A stretch of DNA of 64,000 bases from Trabulsiella odontotermitis (GCF_001297775.1 NZ_LIFX01000003.1:124001-188000); one strand, 5' to 3'. Shown: positions 39,912 through 50,719, counted from the first letter of the stretch. The notes: generated by a model not told the origin, from the letters alone. Numbers and translations are program-made.

Positions 39912-41009
39912 ATGAAAGGACGTTGGGCAAAATATCTGGTAACGGGAACGCTGCTGACACTACTGGCAGCCTGTAGTTCTAAACCGACCGACCGCGGTCA
40001 GCAGTACAGTGACGGGAAATTCACGCAGCCTTTCTCACTGGTTAACCAGCCTGACGCCATTGGTGCGCCAATCAACGCTGGCGATTTCGCCGAGCAGGTG
40101 AATCAGGTCCGCGACGCCTCGCCACGTCTTTATGGCAGTCAAAGCAACGTCTATAACGCCGTGCAGCAATGGCTCCGTTCCGGTGGCGATACCCGCACGC
40201 TGCGTCAGTATGGCATCGACGCCTGGCAGATGCAGGGCGCTGATAACTACGGCAACGTGCAGTTCACTGGTTACTACACGCCGGTTGTGCAGGCTCGCCA
40301 TACGCCGCAAGGGGAGTTCAGATATCCCATCTACCGCATGCCACCGAAGCGCGGTCGCCTGCCGTCCCGCGCCGAGATCTACGCTGGCGCGCTGAGCGAT
40401 ACCTACGTTCTCGCTTACAGCAACTCGCTGATGGACAACTTTATTATGGATGTACAGGGCAGCGGCTATATCGATTTCGGCGACGGCTCGCCGCTCAATT
40501 TCTTTAGCTATGGCGGGAAAAACGGCTGGTCGTATCGCAGCATCGGTAAAGTGCTTATCGATCGTGGCGAAGTGAAGAAAGAAGATATGTCGATGCAGGC
40601 CATCCGCCATTGGGGCGAAACGCACAGCGAAGCGGAAGTGCGCGAGTTGCTGGAGCAGAATCCTTCTTTCGTCTTCTTTAAACCGCAATCCTTCGCGCCA
40701 GTGAAAGGTGCCAGCGCTGTCCCGCTGATCGGTCGCGCGTCGGTGGCGTCTGACCGCAGTATTATTCCGGCGGGAACCACGCTGCTGGCGGAAGTGCCGC
40801 TGCTCGATAACAACGGTAAATTCAACGGCCAGTACGAACTGCGCCTGATGGTGGCGCTGGATGTCGGCGGAGCGATTAAAGGCCAGCACTTTGATATCTA
40901 CCAGGGCATTGGCCCGGATGCCGGACACCGCGCAGGATGGTACAATCACTATGGTCGTGTCTGGGTGCTGAAAAACGCCCCGGGAGCCGGCAACGTCTTT
41001 AGCGGTTAA
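39912..41009 (+). CDS. mltA: Membrane-bound lytic murein transglycosylase A
   Basis: MltA is an outer membrane lipoprotein that cleaves glycan strands to 1,6-anhydro products. The 365-residue precursor has a signal peptide ending in the lipobox LAAC (Cys21), then the MltA domain with QFTGYYTPVVQARHTP and the C-terminal 3D domain (LMVALDVGGAIKGQHFDIYQG) that carries the catalytic aspartate. The ATG at 39912 gives MKGRWAKYL, as in E. coli. Confidence 0.96.
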   Translation: MKGRWAKYLVTGTLLTLLAACSSKPTDRGQQYSDGKFTQPFSLVNQPDAIGAPINAGDFAEQVNQVRDASPRLYGSQSNVYNAVQQWLRSGGDTRTLRQYGIDAWQMQGADNYGNVQFTGYYTPVVQARHTPQGEFRYPIYRMPPKRGRLPSRAEIYAGALSDTYVLAYSNSLMDNFIMDVQGSGYIDFGDGSPLNFFSYGGKNGWSYRSIGKVLIDRGEVKKEDMSMQAIRHWGETHSEAEVRELLEQNPSFVFFKPQSFAPVKGASAVPLIGRASVASDRSIIPAGTTLLAEVPLLDNNGKFNGQYELRLMVALDVGGAIKGQHFDIYQGIGPDAGHRAGWYNHYGRVWVLKNAPGAGNVFSG

Positions 41010-41019
41010 TTGAGGTCTT

Positions 41020-41826
41020 ATGTCTGTGGTAATCAGCGATGCCTGGCGCCAGCGCTTTGGCGGCACGGCACGTTTGTACGGTGAAAATGCACTGCAGTGG
41101 TTTGCCGATGCGCACGTCTGCGTCGTGGGCATTGGCGGTGTCGGATCCTGGGCGGCGGAAGCGCTGGCGCGTACCGGCATCGGCGCGATCACGCTGATTG
41201 ATATGGATGACGTGTGCGTCACCAACACCAATCGCCAGATCCACGCGCTCGGCGGCAATGTGGGGCTCGCCAAAGCCGAGGTGATGGCCGACCGCATTCG
41301 CCAGATCAACCCGGAGTGCCGGGTGAATGTCATTGACGATTTTGTCACCCCTGACAACGTGGCGCAGTATATGAGCGCCGGGTACAGTTATGTTATCGAC
41401 GCCATCGACAGCGTGCGGCCAAAAGCGGCGCTGATTGCGTACTGCCGTCGCTATAAAGTACCGCTGGTGACTACTGGCGGGGCTGGCGGGCAGACAGACC
41501 CGACGCAGATCCAGGTCGCCGATCTGGCGAAAACGATCCAGGATCCGCTGGCAGCCAAACTGCGCGAACGGCTGAAAAGCGAGTATGGCGTGGTGAAAAA
41601 CAGCAAAGGCAAACTGGGCGTGGACTGCGTATTTTCAACGGAAGCGCTGGTCTATCCGCAGGCAGACGGTAGCGTTTGCGCCATGAAGAGCACCGCGGAA
41701 GGGCCAAAACGGATGGACTGCGCCTCAGGCTTCGGCGCGGCAACGATGGTGACCGCCACCTTTGGTTTTGTCGCGGTCTCCCATGCCCTCAAAAAAATGA
41801 TGGCAAAAGCGGCACGTCAGGCCTGA
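41020..41826 (+). CDS. tcdA: tRNA threonylcarbamoyladenosine dehydratase TcdA (CsdL)
   Basis: TcdA cyclises t6A37 of tRNAs to ct6A with ATP. The 268-residue protein belongs to the E1/MoeB family: the nucleotide-binding [17 protein letters not shown] motif is near residue 35, followed by [18 protein letters not shown] and, near residue 155, [14 protein letters not shown]. It works with the CsdA-CsdE sulfur system, whose genes follow on the other strand; the tcdA end overlaps the csdE end by ten bases. Confidence 0.95.
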   Translation: MSVVISDAWRQRFGGTARLYGENALQWFADAHVCVVGIGGVGSWAAEALARTGIGAITLIDMDDVCVTNTNRQIHALGGNVGLAKAEVMADRIRQINPECRVNVIDDFVTPDNVAQYMSAGYSYVIDAIDSVRPKAALIAYCRRYKVPLVTTGGAGGQTDPTQIQVADLAKTIQDPLAAKLRERLKSEYGVVKNSKGKLGVDCVFSTEALVYPQADGSVCAMKSTAEGPKRMDCASGFGAATMVTATFGFVAVSHALKKMMAKAARQA

Positions 41827-42266
41827 CGCTGACGCGCTGCATCGCTCACGGCCTCGCCCAGCGCAGCCAGCCCCTGACTGCGTGAGGCGCTGAGCTGAGC
41901 GCGGAGTCCCAGTTCGTCGAACAGCGTGAGCGGATCCTGCGCCAGCAGTTCCGTCGCGCTTTTCCCTTCCACCGCCGTCAGCAATACCGCCAGTAAGCCG
42001 CGCACAATTCTCCCTTCGCTGTCGCCAAAGAAATGCAGTTTGCCGTCATTCGTCACGACAGTGCCCAGCCAGACGCGGTTTTCACAACCGGCAATCTCTT
42101 TCGCCTGCGCTTTCAGTTCATCTGAAAGGGCGGGCAACTGCTTACCCAGTAAAATCAGCTGGCGATATTTGTCTTCCCACGCCTGTAGTGGCGTGAAAAG
42201 CTGACGCAACGACGCTGCGGTGACGGTTGTGCCGAACGGGTGTCCGGCGTAGAGCGGGTTTGTCAT
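41817..42266 (-). CDS. csdE: Sulfur acceptor protein CsdE
   Basis: A SufE-like protein of 149 residues that accepts persulfide sulfur from CsdA on Cys61 ([13 protein letters not shown]). It hands sulfur to downstream partners such as TcdA in E. coli. It begins in the end of csdA (four-base overlap), so the two are one operon, and ends over the 3' end of the convergent tcdA. Confidence 0.95.
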   Translation of the reverse strand: MTNPLYAGHPFGTTVTAASLRQLFTPLQAWEDKYRQLILLGKQLPALSDELKAQAKEIAGCENRVWLGTVVTNDGKLHFFGDSEGRIVRGLLAVLLTAVEGKSATELLAQDPLTLFDELGLRAQLSASRSQGLAALGEAVSDAARQRQA

Positions 42267-43471
42267 TCATCCACCAGTAGTTCAAGGGCGCGGTCAACAG
42301 CGGCGACCAGCGCATGGACATCATCCTGTGTATTATAGGGCGCGAATGACGCACGTAGCGTGCCGCTGACGCCGAGCGCTGCCAGCAGCGGTTGCGCGCA
42401 GTGCTGTCCGGCCCGCAGCGCGATGCCATATTCGGCGAGAAGGGTGACCATGTCGCTGTGATGGACGCCGTCGAAATCAAACGCCAGCAGGCTGGAATCC
42501 TGACAGCGAAATGAGCGGAAACCGGGGCGCTTTGCCAGTTCGGCTTCGGCCAGTGTCGCCAGCCCGCGGCTCCAGCTTTCGGCCTGCACCAGATCCACCT
42601 CCGCCAGCCATTCCAGCGCGGCGCTGAGGCCAATCACCCCGGCAACATTCGGCGTGCCTGCTTCCAGTCGGTAAGGCAGCGCCTGGGTTTTGAAACCGTC
42701 GAAGGTCACTTCAGTGATCATCTTGCCGCCGCCAAGCCACGGCGACACGCCTTCCAGCAGCTCGCTTTTACCGTACAGCACGCCGATGCCGGTCGGGCCA
42801 TACAGCTTGTGCCCGGAAAAGGCGTAGAAATCGATATCCAGTAGCTGCACATCCGCCGGGAAATGCACCGCGCCCTGCGCGCCATCCACCATCACCACCA
42901 TTCCGGCGGCATGTGCATGGCGAATGGCCTGCGCGAGATCGGGGCAGCCGCCGGTGACATTCGACATTTGCCCCAGTGCCAGAATGCGGCTGCGCGGCGT
43001 GATAAGTGTGGGCAAAAGGGAGACATCCGGCAGGTTATCGCTGCCCAGCGGCAGTTTGACGATGCGGGCGCCGGTCTGCTCCGCCACCATCAGCCATGGC
43101 ACAAAATTGGCATGATGCTCGGCTTCACTGACGATAATTTCATCGCCCGGTTGCAGGCGTGGTCGCGCATAGCTTTGCGCCACCATATTGATGGCTTCGG
43201 TGGTGCCGCGTGTCCAGATGATGTTTTTGCTGTCCGGCGCGTTAAGCCATTCGGCGACCCGCTCGCGGGCCGCTTCATAGCGCGCGGTCAGGCGTTGCGC
43301 TTCAGCAAACTGGCTGCGATGCACGTTGCCAGCGCTCAGGCTGTAAAACTGGGTCGTGGCGTCAATCACGGCCTGCGGTTTCAGCGCGGTCGCGGCGCTG
43401 TCGAGATAGACACCGGCATCGCTCAGTGCGGGAAACCGGGCGCGAAACTGTGCGGGATTAAATGCGTTCAT
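42263..43471 (-). CDS. csdA: Cysteine desulfurase CsdA
   Basis: CsdA takes sulfur from cysteine and forms a persulfide on its active cysteine, passing it to CsdE. The 402-residue PLP enzyme has the Schiff-base lysine in [17 protein letters not shown] and the active cysteine (about Cys358) in [11 protein letters not shown] placed the start at [16 protein letters not shown] (43471), as in E. coli; an upstream in-frame start at 43507 adds an unsupported extension. The gene is divergent from ygdI. Confidence 0.95.
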   Translation of the reverse strand: MNAFNPAQFRARFPALSDAGVYLDSAATALKPQAVIDATTQFYSLSAGNVHRSQFAEAQRLTARYEAARERVAEWLNAPDSKNIIWTRGTTEAINMVAQSYARPRLQPGDEIIVSEAEHHANFVPWLMVAEQTGARIVKLPLGSDNLPDVSLLPTLITPRSRILALGQMSNVTGGCPDLAQAIRHAHAAGMVVMVDGAQGAVHFPADVQLLDIDFYAFSGHKLYGPTGIGVLYGKSELLEGVSPWLGGGKMITEVTFDGFKTQALPYRLEAGTPNVAGVIGLSAALEWLAEVDLVQAESWSRGLATLAEAELAKRPGFRSFRCQDSSLLAFDFDGVHHSDMVTLLAEYGIALRAGQHCAQPLLAALGVSGTLRASFAPYNTQDDVHALVAAVDRALELLVDE

Positions 43472-43664
43472 GGAATTCCTCATTACGATCTCTGGATCGT
43501 CGCGCAATTTGCGGGTGAGGGCAAGGGGAGCTAATGTCCCTCGGAATAGTCCGGTAATTCTGGCAGGGTAAAAATAGTACGTTATGCTATAGAGTGTTAG
43601 GCGAATGTTTTAGCCTGTCAGGAAAGTCGATTTATATAGCATAAATAGCCAGAAGGAGAAGAAC

Positions 43665-43892
43665 ATGAACAAGACTACTGCCATTATCTCTGCCTGTATG
43701 CTGACTTTTGCCCTGAGCGCCTGCTCCGGTCCGAACTACGTAATGCACACAACGGATGGACGGGCCATCGTTTCTGACGGTAAACCAAAAACCGATGATG
43801 AGACGGGCATGATTTCGTATAAAGACGCTAACGGCAACAAACAGCAGATCAACCGTAGTGACGTGAAAGAGATGGTCGCGCTTGAGAAGTAA
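43665..43892 (+). CDS. ygdI: Small lipoprotein YgdI (DUF903)
   Basis: A 75-residue predicted lipoprotein, with a signal peptide ending in LSAC (Cys20) and then a DUF903 domain (NYVMHTTDGRAIVSDGKPKTD, INRSDVKEMV). It is a paralogue of YgdR at 15656-15874. A clear ribosome site (agaaggagaagaac) precedes the ATG. Function unknown. The gcvB terminator lies just past its stop on the opposite strand. Confidence 0.94.
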   Translation: MNKTTAIISACMLTFALSACSGPNYVMHTTDGRAIVSDGKPKTDDETGMISYKDANGNKQQINRSDVKEMVALEK

Positions 43893-43906
43893 CGGTTGAT
43901 GTCGCG

Positions 43907-44111
43907 AAAAAAAAGCACCGCAGCTTGCGGTGCTACATTAATCACTATGGACAGACAGGGTAAATGTACAGGAAGTGAAAAGGGTAGCTTTCCTACCGTG
44001 GTCTGAATCGCAGACCAATTGCAAACACAACAACACAACATCACAACCGTAAGCCAAAAGCCCATCAGAACACGCATTCCGAAAAAAGCTCTTCGTTCCG
44101 GCTCAGGAAGT
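43907..44111 (-). ncRNA. gcvB: GcvB small regulatory RNA
   Basis: The minus strand matches E. coli GcvB over its roughly 205 bases: a 5' end of ACTTCCTGAGCCGGAACGAA, the G/U-rich seed (tgtgatgttgtgttgttgtg), the conserved loop aaccgtaagccaaaag and a terminal hairpin with a U-tract. GcvB is Hfq-dependent and represses many amino acid and peptide transporters. It is transcribed divergently from gcvA, whose product activates it. The short ORFs crossing it are not genes. Confidence 0.95.
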
Positions 44112-44239
44112 GCCGCCACTATAGGTATTTGCTGGTAGTTCCTCAACGGACAAATTATAATGGCTCAGATAAAAAAAACTAATAGGTTAAACGTTGTTTC
44201 CTGTTTGTTAAATCGAGTTAACATCTAAGCCAGAGAACC

Positions 44240-45154
44240 ATGTCAAAGCGATTACCACCTCTGAATGCATTACGTGTTTTTGACGCAGCAGCACGGCATT
44301 TAAGCTTCACTCGCGCTGCCGATGAGCTTTTTGTGACGCAGGCCGCAGTAAGCCATCAAATCAAGTCCCTGGAGGATTTTCTGGGGCTGAAGCTATTCCG
44401 CCGACGCAATCGTTCTCTTCTCCTGACCGAAGAAGGCCAGAGCTATTTCCAGGACATCAAAGAGATCTTTTCGCAATTAACCGAAGCGACGCGTAAACTG
44501 CAGGCGCGCAGTGCGAAAGGGGCGCTGACGGTCAGTTTACTGCCCAGTTTTGCCATTCAGTGGATGGTGCCGAGACTCTCCAGCTTTAACTCAGCTTATC
44601 CGGGAATCGACGTCAGGATCCAGGCGGTGGACCGTCAGGAAGATAAGCTGGCGGACGATGTCGACGTGGCGATTTTCTACGGGCGCGGCAACTGGCCAGG
44701 GCTGCGTGTGGAAAAACTGTATGCGGAATATCTGATTCCGGTCTGCTCGCCGCTGTTGCTCACTGGCGAGAAGCCATTGAAAACCCCTGCCGATCTGGCG
44801 CAACATACGCTATTGCACGACGCCTCGCGCCGTGACTGGCAGACGTACACGCGTCAGCTGGGCCTCAATCTTAACGTTCAACAGGGACCGATATTCAGCC
44901 ACAGCGCGATGGTGCTGCAGGCGGCAATCCATGGACAGGGCATCGCACTCGCCAACAATGTGATGGCGCAGTCTGAAATCGAAGCAGGCCGTCTGGTCTG
45001 CCCTTTTAATGATGTACTGGTCAGTAAAAACGCTTTTTATCTGGTTTGCCATGACAGTCAGGCGGAACTGGGTAAAATAGCCGCCTTCCGGCAATGGATC
45101 CTGGCGAAAGCTGCAAGTGAACAAGAGAAATTCCGCTTTCGTTATGAACAATAA
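44240..45154 (+). CDS. gcvA: GcvA, LysR-type regulator of glycine cleavage
   Basis: A LysR-type regulator of 304 residues. The N-terminal helix-turn-helix contains FTRAADELFVTQAAVSHQIK, followed by the effector domain. GcvA activates the gcvTHP operon with glycine and gcvB, and represses with GcvR when purines are present. The divergent arrangement with gcvB is as in E. coli. Confidence 0.96.
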   Translation: MSKRLPPLNALRVFDAAARHLSFTRAADELFVTQAAVSHQIKSLEDFLGLKLFRRRNRSLLLTEEGQSYFQDIKEIFSQLTEATRKLQARSAKGALTVSLLPSFAIQWMVPRLSSFNSAYPGIDVRIQAVDRQEDKLADDVDVAIFYGRGNWPGLRVEKLYAEYLIPVCSPLLLTGEKPLKTPADLAQHTLLHDASRRDWQTYTRQLGLNLNVQQGPIFSHSAMVLQAAIHGQGIALANNVMAQSEIEAGRLVCPFNDVLVSKNAFYLVCHDSQAELGKIAAFRQWILAKAASEQEKFRFRYEQ

Positions 45155-45225
45155 ACACGCGATCGTGCAGGCGGCAATGGGGGGCGGCCTGAACGACGAC
45201 GTGTAAATCAGTTTAGGGTAAGAAC

Positions 45226-45621
45226 ATGACTAGTCGTTTTATGCTGATTTTTGCCGCCATTAGCGGTTTTATTTTTGTGGCGTTAGGTGCGTTTGGCGCG
45301 CACGTTTTAAGTAAATCTTTGGGTGTAGTGGAAATGGGGTGGATCCAGACCGGCCTTGAGTATCAGGCATTCCACACGCTGGCGATTTTTGGGCTCGCGG
45401 TCGCGATGCAGCGCCGCATCAGCATCTGGTTTTACTGGAGCAGCGTGTTTCTGGCGCTGGGAACCGTGCTGTTCAGTGGCAGCTTGTACTGCCTCGCCCT
45501 CTCTCACCTTCGTCTGTGGGCGTTCGTCACGCCAGTGGGAGGCGTCAGCTTCCTCGCAGGGTGGGTATTAATGTTAATTGGTGCAATTCGTCTGAAGCGT
45601 AAGGGCGTCGTTCATGAATAA
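45226..45621 (+). CDS. ygdD: DUF423 inner membrane protein YgdD
   Basis: A 131-residue, very hydrophobic protein with four predicted membrane helices and a conserved GAFGAHVL motif near residue 23, typical of DUF423. Function unknown. Its end overlaps rlmM by eight bases, so it is likely cotranslated with rlmM; gcvA lies upstream on the same strand. Confidence 0.94.
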   Translation: MTSRFMLIFAAISGFIFVALGAFGAHVLSKSLGVVEMGWIQTGLEYQAFHTLAIFGLAVAMQRRISIWFYWSSVFLALGTVLFSGSLYCLALSHLRLWAFVTPVGGVSFLAGWVLMLIGAIRLKRKGVVHE

Positions 45622-46714
45622 GGTTGTTCTCTATTGCCGCCCGGGCTTTGAGAAAGAGTGTGCTGCAGAAATTACCGACAAGGCCGCGCGCCTTGAGGTG
45701 TACGGGTTTGCCCGCGTGAAAGAGAACGCGGGTTATGTCATTTTTGAATGTTATCAGCAGGAAGAGGCGGACAAGCTGGCCCGCGAGCTGCCTTACAGCT
45801 CGTTGATCTTTGCCCGCCAGATGTTGGTGGCAGGCGAGCTGTTGCAGAATCTTCCCCCGGAAGATCGCATCACGCCGATCGTCGGCATGTTGCAGGGTGT
45901 GGTGGAAAAAGGCGGCGACCTGCGCGTCGAAGTGGCTGATACCAACGAAAGCAAAGAGCTGATGAAGTTTTGCCGCAAATTTACCGTGCCGTTGCGCGCG
46001 GCATTGCGCGACGCAAAAATTCTCACTAACTATGAAACGCCGAAGCGCCCGGTGGTGCATGTCTTTTTCATTGCGCCGGGCTGCTGTTACGTCGGGTATT
46101 CGTACCCGAACAACAATTCCCCGTTCTATATGGGCATTCCGCGCCTGAAATTCCCTGCCGATGCGCCGAGCCGCTCCACGCTGAAACTGGAAGAAGCGCT
46201 GCACGTGTTTATTCCCGCCGATGAATGGGATGAGCGTCTGGCTAACGGCATGTACGCGGTCGATCTTGGCGCGTGCCCTGGCGGCTGGACGTATCAGCTG
46301 GTGAAACGCAACATGTGGGTTTACTCGGTGGATAACGGCCCGATGGCGCAAAGCCTGATGGATACCGGGCAGGTCACCTGGCTGCGTGAAGATGGTTTCC
46401 GCTATCGCCCCAACCGCAACAACATTTCGTGGATGGTCTGCGATATGGTGGAGAAACCGGCGAAAGTGGCGGCGCTGATGGCGCAGTGGCTGGTGAACGG
46501 CTGGTGTCGCGAAACCATTTTCAACCTCAAGTTGCCGATGAAAAAGCGCTACGAAGAGGTGTCGCAGAATCTGGCGTACATTCAGGAGCAACTGAGCGAG
46601 CATGGCATTAATGCGCAGATTCAGGCGCGGCAGCTGTATCACGATCGCGAAGAGGTGACCGTGCATATCCGTCGTATCTGGGCCGCCGTCGGTGGTCGTC
46701 GCGACGAACGCTAG
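45614..46714 (+). CDS. rlmM: 23S rRNA 2'-O-ribose methyltransferase RlmM
   Basis: RlmM methylates the ribose of C2498 in 23S rRNA with S-adenosylmethionine. The 366-residue protein has an N-terminal THUMP-like RNA-binding domain (about 1-170) and a Rossmann-type methyltransferase domain with the motif [17 protein letters not shown] near residues 215-231. The stop TAG shares the palindrome CTAG with the xni stop on the other strand. Confidence 0.96.
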   Translation: MNKVVLYCRPGFEKECAAEITDKAARLEVYGFARVKENAGYVIFECYQQEEADKLARELPYSSLIFARQMLVAGELLQNLPPEDRITPIVGMLQGVVEKGGDLRVEVADTNESKELMKFCRKFTVPLRAALRDAKILTNYETPKRPVVHVFFIAPGCCYVGYSYPNNNSPFYMGIPRLKFPADAPSRSTLKLEEALHVFIPADEWDERLANGMYAVDLGACPGGWTYQLVKRNMWVYSVDNGPMAQSLMDTGQVTWLREDGFRYRPNRNNISWMVCDMVEKPAKVAALMAQWLVNGWCRETIFNLKLPMKKRYEEVSQNLAYIQEQLSEHGINAQIQARQLYHDREEVTVHIRRIWAAVGGRRDER

Positions 46715-47499
46715 TCTGTATGATTGCCCGGTGGCGCTACGCTTACCGGGCCTACACGCAACTGCTGCAAATTCCCGTCTAACTGTAAATCCGTCTGTAA
46801 CCGCGCCACATCCCGGCAAATAAACGCCATTTCTTTATGTGCTTCCAGTTTTTTGCGCCATTTCTCCGGCACTTCATTCAGGCGGGCGTAAATCCCATCC
46901 AGATTTTCAAACTCCGTTAACAGCTGCGTGGCGCTCTTCGGGCCAATCCCCGCCACGCCCGGCACTTTCGAGCTGCTGATGCCCGCCAGCCCCCAGTAAT
47001 CCGGCAACTGCTGCGGCGTGACGCCAAATTCACTGGCGATAAACGGCGCGTCGAGCCAGCGTTTCTGAAAATAATCGCGGATATGAATGGTGGGGGACAG
47101 CAACTGACAATAGCCTTTATCGGTCGAGACAATTGTGGCCTGATGCCCGACCTGCGCCACTTTTACCGCCAGCGTGGCCGCCAGATCATCGGCCTCGTTC
47201 CCGGCTGACTCCCAGCAACGTACGCCACGGCCTTCAAACGCAGCCCGCAGTGCGGGCATTTCAGCATGCAGATCGTCCGGCATTGGCGGGCGTCCGGCTT
47301 TGTAATCCGGCAACAGCTGATGCCGCCAGCCCTGGTTGCGGGCTTCATCATCGAACACGGCCACCGCGTGCGTCGGCTGGCTGTGAACCAGCAGCTGTTC
47401 CAGCGCGTGCAGGCAGGTTTCCGCGCAGGGCGACCCCTGTACGGCATGAATGCGACGAATCAGGTTAAGCGCGTCAACGATCAGCAGATGAACAGCCAC
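46711..47499 (-). CDS. xni: Flap endonuclease Xni (ExoIX) with a REP-derived C-terminal tail
   Basis: Xni is a small 5'-nuclease family protein related to the polymerase I 5'-exonuclease domain, acting on flap-like DNA. The protein is 262 residues, against 251 in E. coli; the body ends near [10 protein letters not shown], and the extra tail ([13 protein letters not shown]) is encoded by a REP-type element at 46725-46756. The N-terminus [16 protein letters not shown] is normal, and the helix-hairpin-helix and KSATQLL region is present. Its stop TAG overlaps the rlmM stop in the shared CTAG. Whether the tail alters activity is unknown; it is outside the conserved fold. Confidence 0.93.
   Translation of the reverse strand: MAVHLLIVDALNLIRRIHAVQGSPCAETCLHALEQLLVHSQPTHAVAVFDDEARNQGWRHQLLPDYKAGRPPMPDDLHAEMPALRAAFEGRGVRCWESAGNEADDLAATLAVKVAQVGHQATIVSTDKGYCQLLSPTIHIRDYFQKRWLDAPFIASEFGVTPQQLPDYWGLAGISSSKVPGVAGIGPKSATQLLTEFENLDGIYARLNEVPEKWRKKLEAHKEMAFICRDVARLQTDLQLDGNLQQLRVGPVSVAPPGNHTD
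46725..46756. repeat. REP element read as the last codons of xni
   Basis: The sequence tgcccggtggcgctacgctt with accgggcctac is a typical enterobacterial REP unit: outer stem gcccggt (46726-46732) with accgggc (46745-46751). REPs usually lie between genes; here the unit lies in frame inside the 3' end of xni. Confidence 0.85.
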
Positions 47500-47577
47500 G
47501 GAAATCCTCCTTGAGCAAGAGCGCTAAGGGTAACATCGTGATGTCTGTGAGGCTATTTACGAAGAATAATTCAGGAA

Positions 47578-47600
47578 GATGCCTCGCAAAACGAGGCATC
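47578..47600 (-). terminator. Hairpin after sdaB
   Basis: A 9-bp perfect stem (gatgcctcg with cgaggcatc) with a five-base loop is placed 11 bases after the sdaB stop on the minus strand. The following minus-strand sequence is only modestly U-rich. Confidence 0.6.
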
Positions 47601-47610
47601 TGAGGGACGA

Positions 47611-48978
47611 TCAATCGCAGGTGACAATTTTCATCGCCAGACCGCCGCGTGAGGTTTCGCGGTATTTGGCGTTCATGTCTTTGCCGGTTTCGTACATGGT
47701 TTCGATAACCTTGTCGAGACAGACGCGTGGTTCGCTGGTGCGACGCAGCGCCATTCGTGCCGCGTTGACCGCTTTCACTGCGGCAATCGCGTTACGCTCG
47801 ATGCACGGCACCTGAACCTGTCCGGCGACCGGATCGCAGGTCAGTCCGAGGTTGTGTTCCATGCCGATTTCCGCGGCGATACACACTTGCGTCGGGCTAC
47901 CGCCCAGCAGTTCCGCCAGCCCTGCCGCCGCCATGGAGCAGGCCACGCCGACCTCACCCTGACAGCCCACTTCGGCGCCAGAAATAGACGCGTTCATCTT
48001 GTAGAGCGAGCCAATGGCGCTGGCGACCAGCATATATCGCGCCAGCGAGTTCGCATTCACTTCACGGATGAACTTGTCGTAGTAGGCCAGCACCGCCGGG
48101 ACAATCCCGCAGGCGCCGTTGGTTGGTGCGGTGACCACGCGGCCACCGGCCGCATTTTCTTCATTTACCGCCAGCGCGAACATGTTGATCCAGTCAACCA
48201 CCGCCATCGGATCGCTGGTGGTTTTATCCTGGCTTACCAGCATACGGCGTAGTGCCGCCGCACGACGCGGAACCCGCAGTTTGCCCGGCAGAACGCCTTC
48301 GGTGGTGATGCCGCGCTCAATGCCGCTGCGCATGACCTCCCAGACGTTAGCGAAGTGCTGCTCAAGCGCCTCTTTGCTGTGCAGCGCCAGTTCGTTTTTC
48401 ATCATCAGACCGGAGAGCGACAGCCCGGATTCCTGGCAGTGACGCTGAAGATCTGCCGCGGATTTGTACGGGTAAGGCACCTGTACCGGCGCGCTGTTGG
48501 TCTGGCCGAAATGTTCTTCGTCAACGATAAACCCGCCGCCGATAGAGTAATACGTGTTGCTGTGCATCACGGTGCTGCCGCTCAGGGCGGTGATGCGCAT
48601 ACCGTTCTCGTGCAGAGAGAGATTATCGGTATGGAAATTCATGCACTGATCGACAGGAAATTCGACTTCGTGCTCACCGTTTGCCAGCAGCAGACGGCCG
48701 TGGGTATTCACATCCTGAATAAAACCAGGAATAGAATCGATATCGATGGTATCCGGCAGATTTCCCGCCAGTCCCATAATAATGGCGATATCAGTGTGGT
48801 GACCTTTACCGGTCAGGGAGAGCGAGCCGTACACATCGACGACCACGCGGGTAATATCATTGAGGATCCCGCGTGCAATCAGGTCGTCCGTGAATTGTTT
48901 GCCCGCTTTCATTGGCCCGACAGTATGTGAACTGGAAGGACCAATGCCGATTTTGAAAATATCGAAAACGCTGATCAT
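47611..48978 (-). CDS. sdaB: L-serine dehydratase SdaB
   Basis: SdaB deaminates L-serine to pyruvate and ammonia with a [4Fe-4S] cluster. The 455-residue protein has the E. coli length and starts MISVFDIFKIGIGPSSSHTVGPM, a signature of the family. The cluster cysteines lie in TNGACGIVPAV, GCQGEVGVACS and LTCDPV. It lies downstream of the serine transporter gene sdaC, forming an uptake and breakdown operon. Confidence 0.96.
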   Translation of the reverse strand: MISVFDIFKIGIGPSSSHTVGPMKAGKQFTDDLIARGILNDITRVVVDVYGSLSLTGKGHHTDIAIIMGLAGNLPDTIDIDSIPGFIQDVNTHGRLLLANGEHEVEFPVDQCMNFHTDNLSLHENGMRITALSGSTVMHSNTYYSIGGGFIVDEEHFGQTNSAPVQVPYPYKSAADLQRHCQESGLSLSGLMMKNELALHSKEALEQHFANVWEVMRSGIERGITTEGVLPGKLRVPRRAAALRRMLVSQDKTTSDPMAVVDWINMFALAVNEENAAGGRVVTAPTNGACGIVPAVLAYYDKFIREVNANSLARYMLVASAIGSLYKMNASISGAEVGCQGEVGVACSMAAAGLAELLGGSPTQVCIAAEIGMEHNLGLTCDPVAGQVQVPCIERNAIAAVKAVNAARMALRRTSEPRVCLDKVIETMYETGKDMNAKYRETSRGGLAMKIVTCD

Positions 48979-49003
48979 GATGCATCCATGGCTGAAAGGA
49001 AGT

Positions 49004-49023
49004 GCGCCACCCGGAGGTGGCGC
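49004..49023 (-). other. Intercistronic hairpin between sdaC and sdaB
   Basis: A perfect 8-bp GC-rich stem (gcgccacc with ggtggcgc) and a four-base loop lie in the 51-base gap. With no U-tract it is probably a processing or mRNA-stability element that sets the sdaC to sdaB ratio. Confidence 0.5.
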
Positions 49024-49029
49024 GGGGGA

Positions 49030-50319
49030 TTAACTGAACAGGGAGAAGAAAATCGCGGAGATGGCGATAAGGCCCATGATGACAACGAAGACGTTGCTGA
49101 TGTGGCCGCTGTATTTGCGCATTGCCGGGACTTTCTGAATCGCGTACATCGGCATCAGGAACAGAATCATCGCGATAACCGGGCCGCCCAGGGTTTCAAT
49201 CATCCCCAGAATGCTCGGGTTCAGCGTTGCCACCGCCCAGGTGGTCAACAGCATGAACAGTGCAGTGATTTTGTTCAGACGGCTGAGTTCAATAGTTTTG
49301 CCTTTGCTGCGCAGAGACTTGATCACCATCCCGTTGAAGCCTTCACGCGCACCCAGATAGTGGCCGAGGAAGGATTTGGTGATGGCGATCATCGCGATGA
49401 TCGGCGCCATCCAGGCAATCAGCGGTGCGTTAAAGTGGTTCGCCAGGTAAGACAGGATAGAAATGTTCTGCTCTTTCGCCGCGGCCAGGTCTGCCGGAGA
49501 CAGGCTCAGTACACAGCTGAAAACGAAGAACATCACGGTAATCACCATCATGATGTGCGCACGCGCCAGGATGCTGGAGCATTTTTTCTCTGCGCCATCA
49601 CCGTATTCTTCACGTTTCGCCACAGCGAAAGAGGAGATGATCGGTGAGTGGTTGAAGGAGAAAACCATGACCGGAATAGCCAGCCACAGGGTCATCCACA
49701 GGCCGTTACCGGTAGACGTGGCGCTGCTCAGCGACAGGGTTTCCAGCGCCGCACCGCTCCATTGCGGGATCAGGTACAGAGCCAGCAGCATCAGCGCGGC
49801 CACGAACGGGAATACCAGGATGCTCATCGCTTTAACAATCATCTGCTCACCAAAGCGAACGATGGTCATCATACCGATGATCAGGATCAGCGACAGAATC
49901 GCACGCGGTGGCGCGGTCATACCCAACTGGTGAGTAATGAAGCTGTCGACGGTGTTGGTGATCGCCACGCTATACACCAGCAGAATCGGGTAGATAGCGA
50001 AAAAGTAGAGCAGGGTAATGATCTTACCTGCGCCGATACCAAAGTGTTCTTCAACCACTTCGGTGATGTCTTCGCCAGGATTTTTACCGGACAGTACGAA
50101 GCGGGTCATCCCGCGGTGAGCAAAGAACGTCATTGGGAAGGCGAGGATTGCCATGATAATCAGCGGGATCATCCCGCCAACGCCGGCGTTGATCGGCAGG
50201 AATAAAACGCCTGCGCCGATAGCCGTGCCGTAAAGACCCAGCATCCACATGGTGTCCGTTTTACGCCATGTGCTTCTTTTTTCAATCGAAGCAATAGTGC
50301 TGGTTTGAGTGCTTTCCAT
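49030..50319 (-). CDS. sdaC: Serine transporter SdaC
   Basis: A 429-residue inner membrane permease of the hydroxy/aromatic amino acid (HAAAP) family with about eleven membrane segments. It brings in L-serine with protons. The N-terminus has [20 protein letters not shown], typical of SdaC/TdcC. It is first in the sdaC-sdaB operon; in E. coli transcription responds to CRP and Lrp. Confidence 0.96.
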   Translation of the reverse strand: MESTQTSTIASIEKRSTWRKTDTMWMLGLYGTAIGAGVLFLPINAGVGGMIPLIIMAILAFPMTFFAHRGMTRFVLSGKNPGEDITEVVEEHFGIGAGKIITLLYFFAIYPILLVYSVAITNTVDSFITHQLGMTAPPRAILSLILIIGMMTIVRFGEQMIVKAMSILVFPFVAALMLLALYLIPQWSGAALETLSLSSATSTGNGLWMTLWLAIPVMVFSFNHSPIISSFAVAKREEYGDGAEKKCSSILARAHIMMVITVMFFVFSCVLSLSPADLAAAKEQNISILSYLANHFNAPLIAWMAPIIAMIAITKSFLGHYLGAREGFNGMVIKSLRSKGKTIELSRLNKITALFMLLTTWAVATLNPSILGMIETLGGPVIAMILFLMPMYAIQKVPAMRKYSGHISNVFVVIMGLIAISAIFFSLFS

Positions 50320-50719
50320 CTGTATCTCCTGGAAGAATCAATAAAATATAATAAAAAAACAAAAATAACTGGTTCGAAATTCGTTCAATGACGGTTTTTG
50401 AATGATTTTTTATCGTCAATCTTATGGGGCCGGAACGATACATTTAAGTTATCGATGTATCAGTGATCCCGATCCCAATTGCAATAATCAGCTTCAGAAA
50501 TGACAGTTCTCAGACCATCGCTCTGTCTTTTTTGTCATGCCAGAATTTTATTGGCGCAAAGGCTAGCACCGGCAGGATATACAGGAAAAGCACGCAGGCG
50601 TAATACCGCGTTTTCATCTGCAAAAAATTGCAGAAATAGCGGTTTCTGATGACTTATCAAAATTTTAAGCGATTAACGTAGCTTAACCTGTGGCGGAAAA
50701 GCGGATTCTGGAAAGTTTA
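50320..50719. promoter_or_regulatory. sdaC upstream region, 400 bases without a gene
   Basis: The region before sdaC (read on the minus strand) is AT-rich near the gene, with runs such as aaaatataataaaaaaacaaaaataac. It must contain the sdaC promoter. I could not place CRP or Lrp sites with confidence and see no small gene. Confidence 0.5.

Noticed and set aside
40035-41357. A 440-codon frame antisense to mltA and tcdA
   Set aside because: Long antisense frames are common in GC-rich enterobacterial genes. mltA and tcdA both have complete domains and good starts.
45545-46819. A 424-codon frame antisense to rlmM
   Set aside because: Shadow of rlmM; high His/Arg content with no family resemblance.
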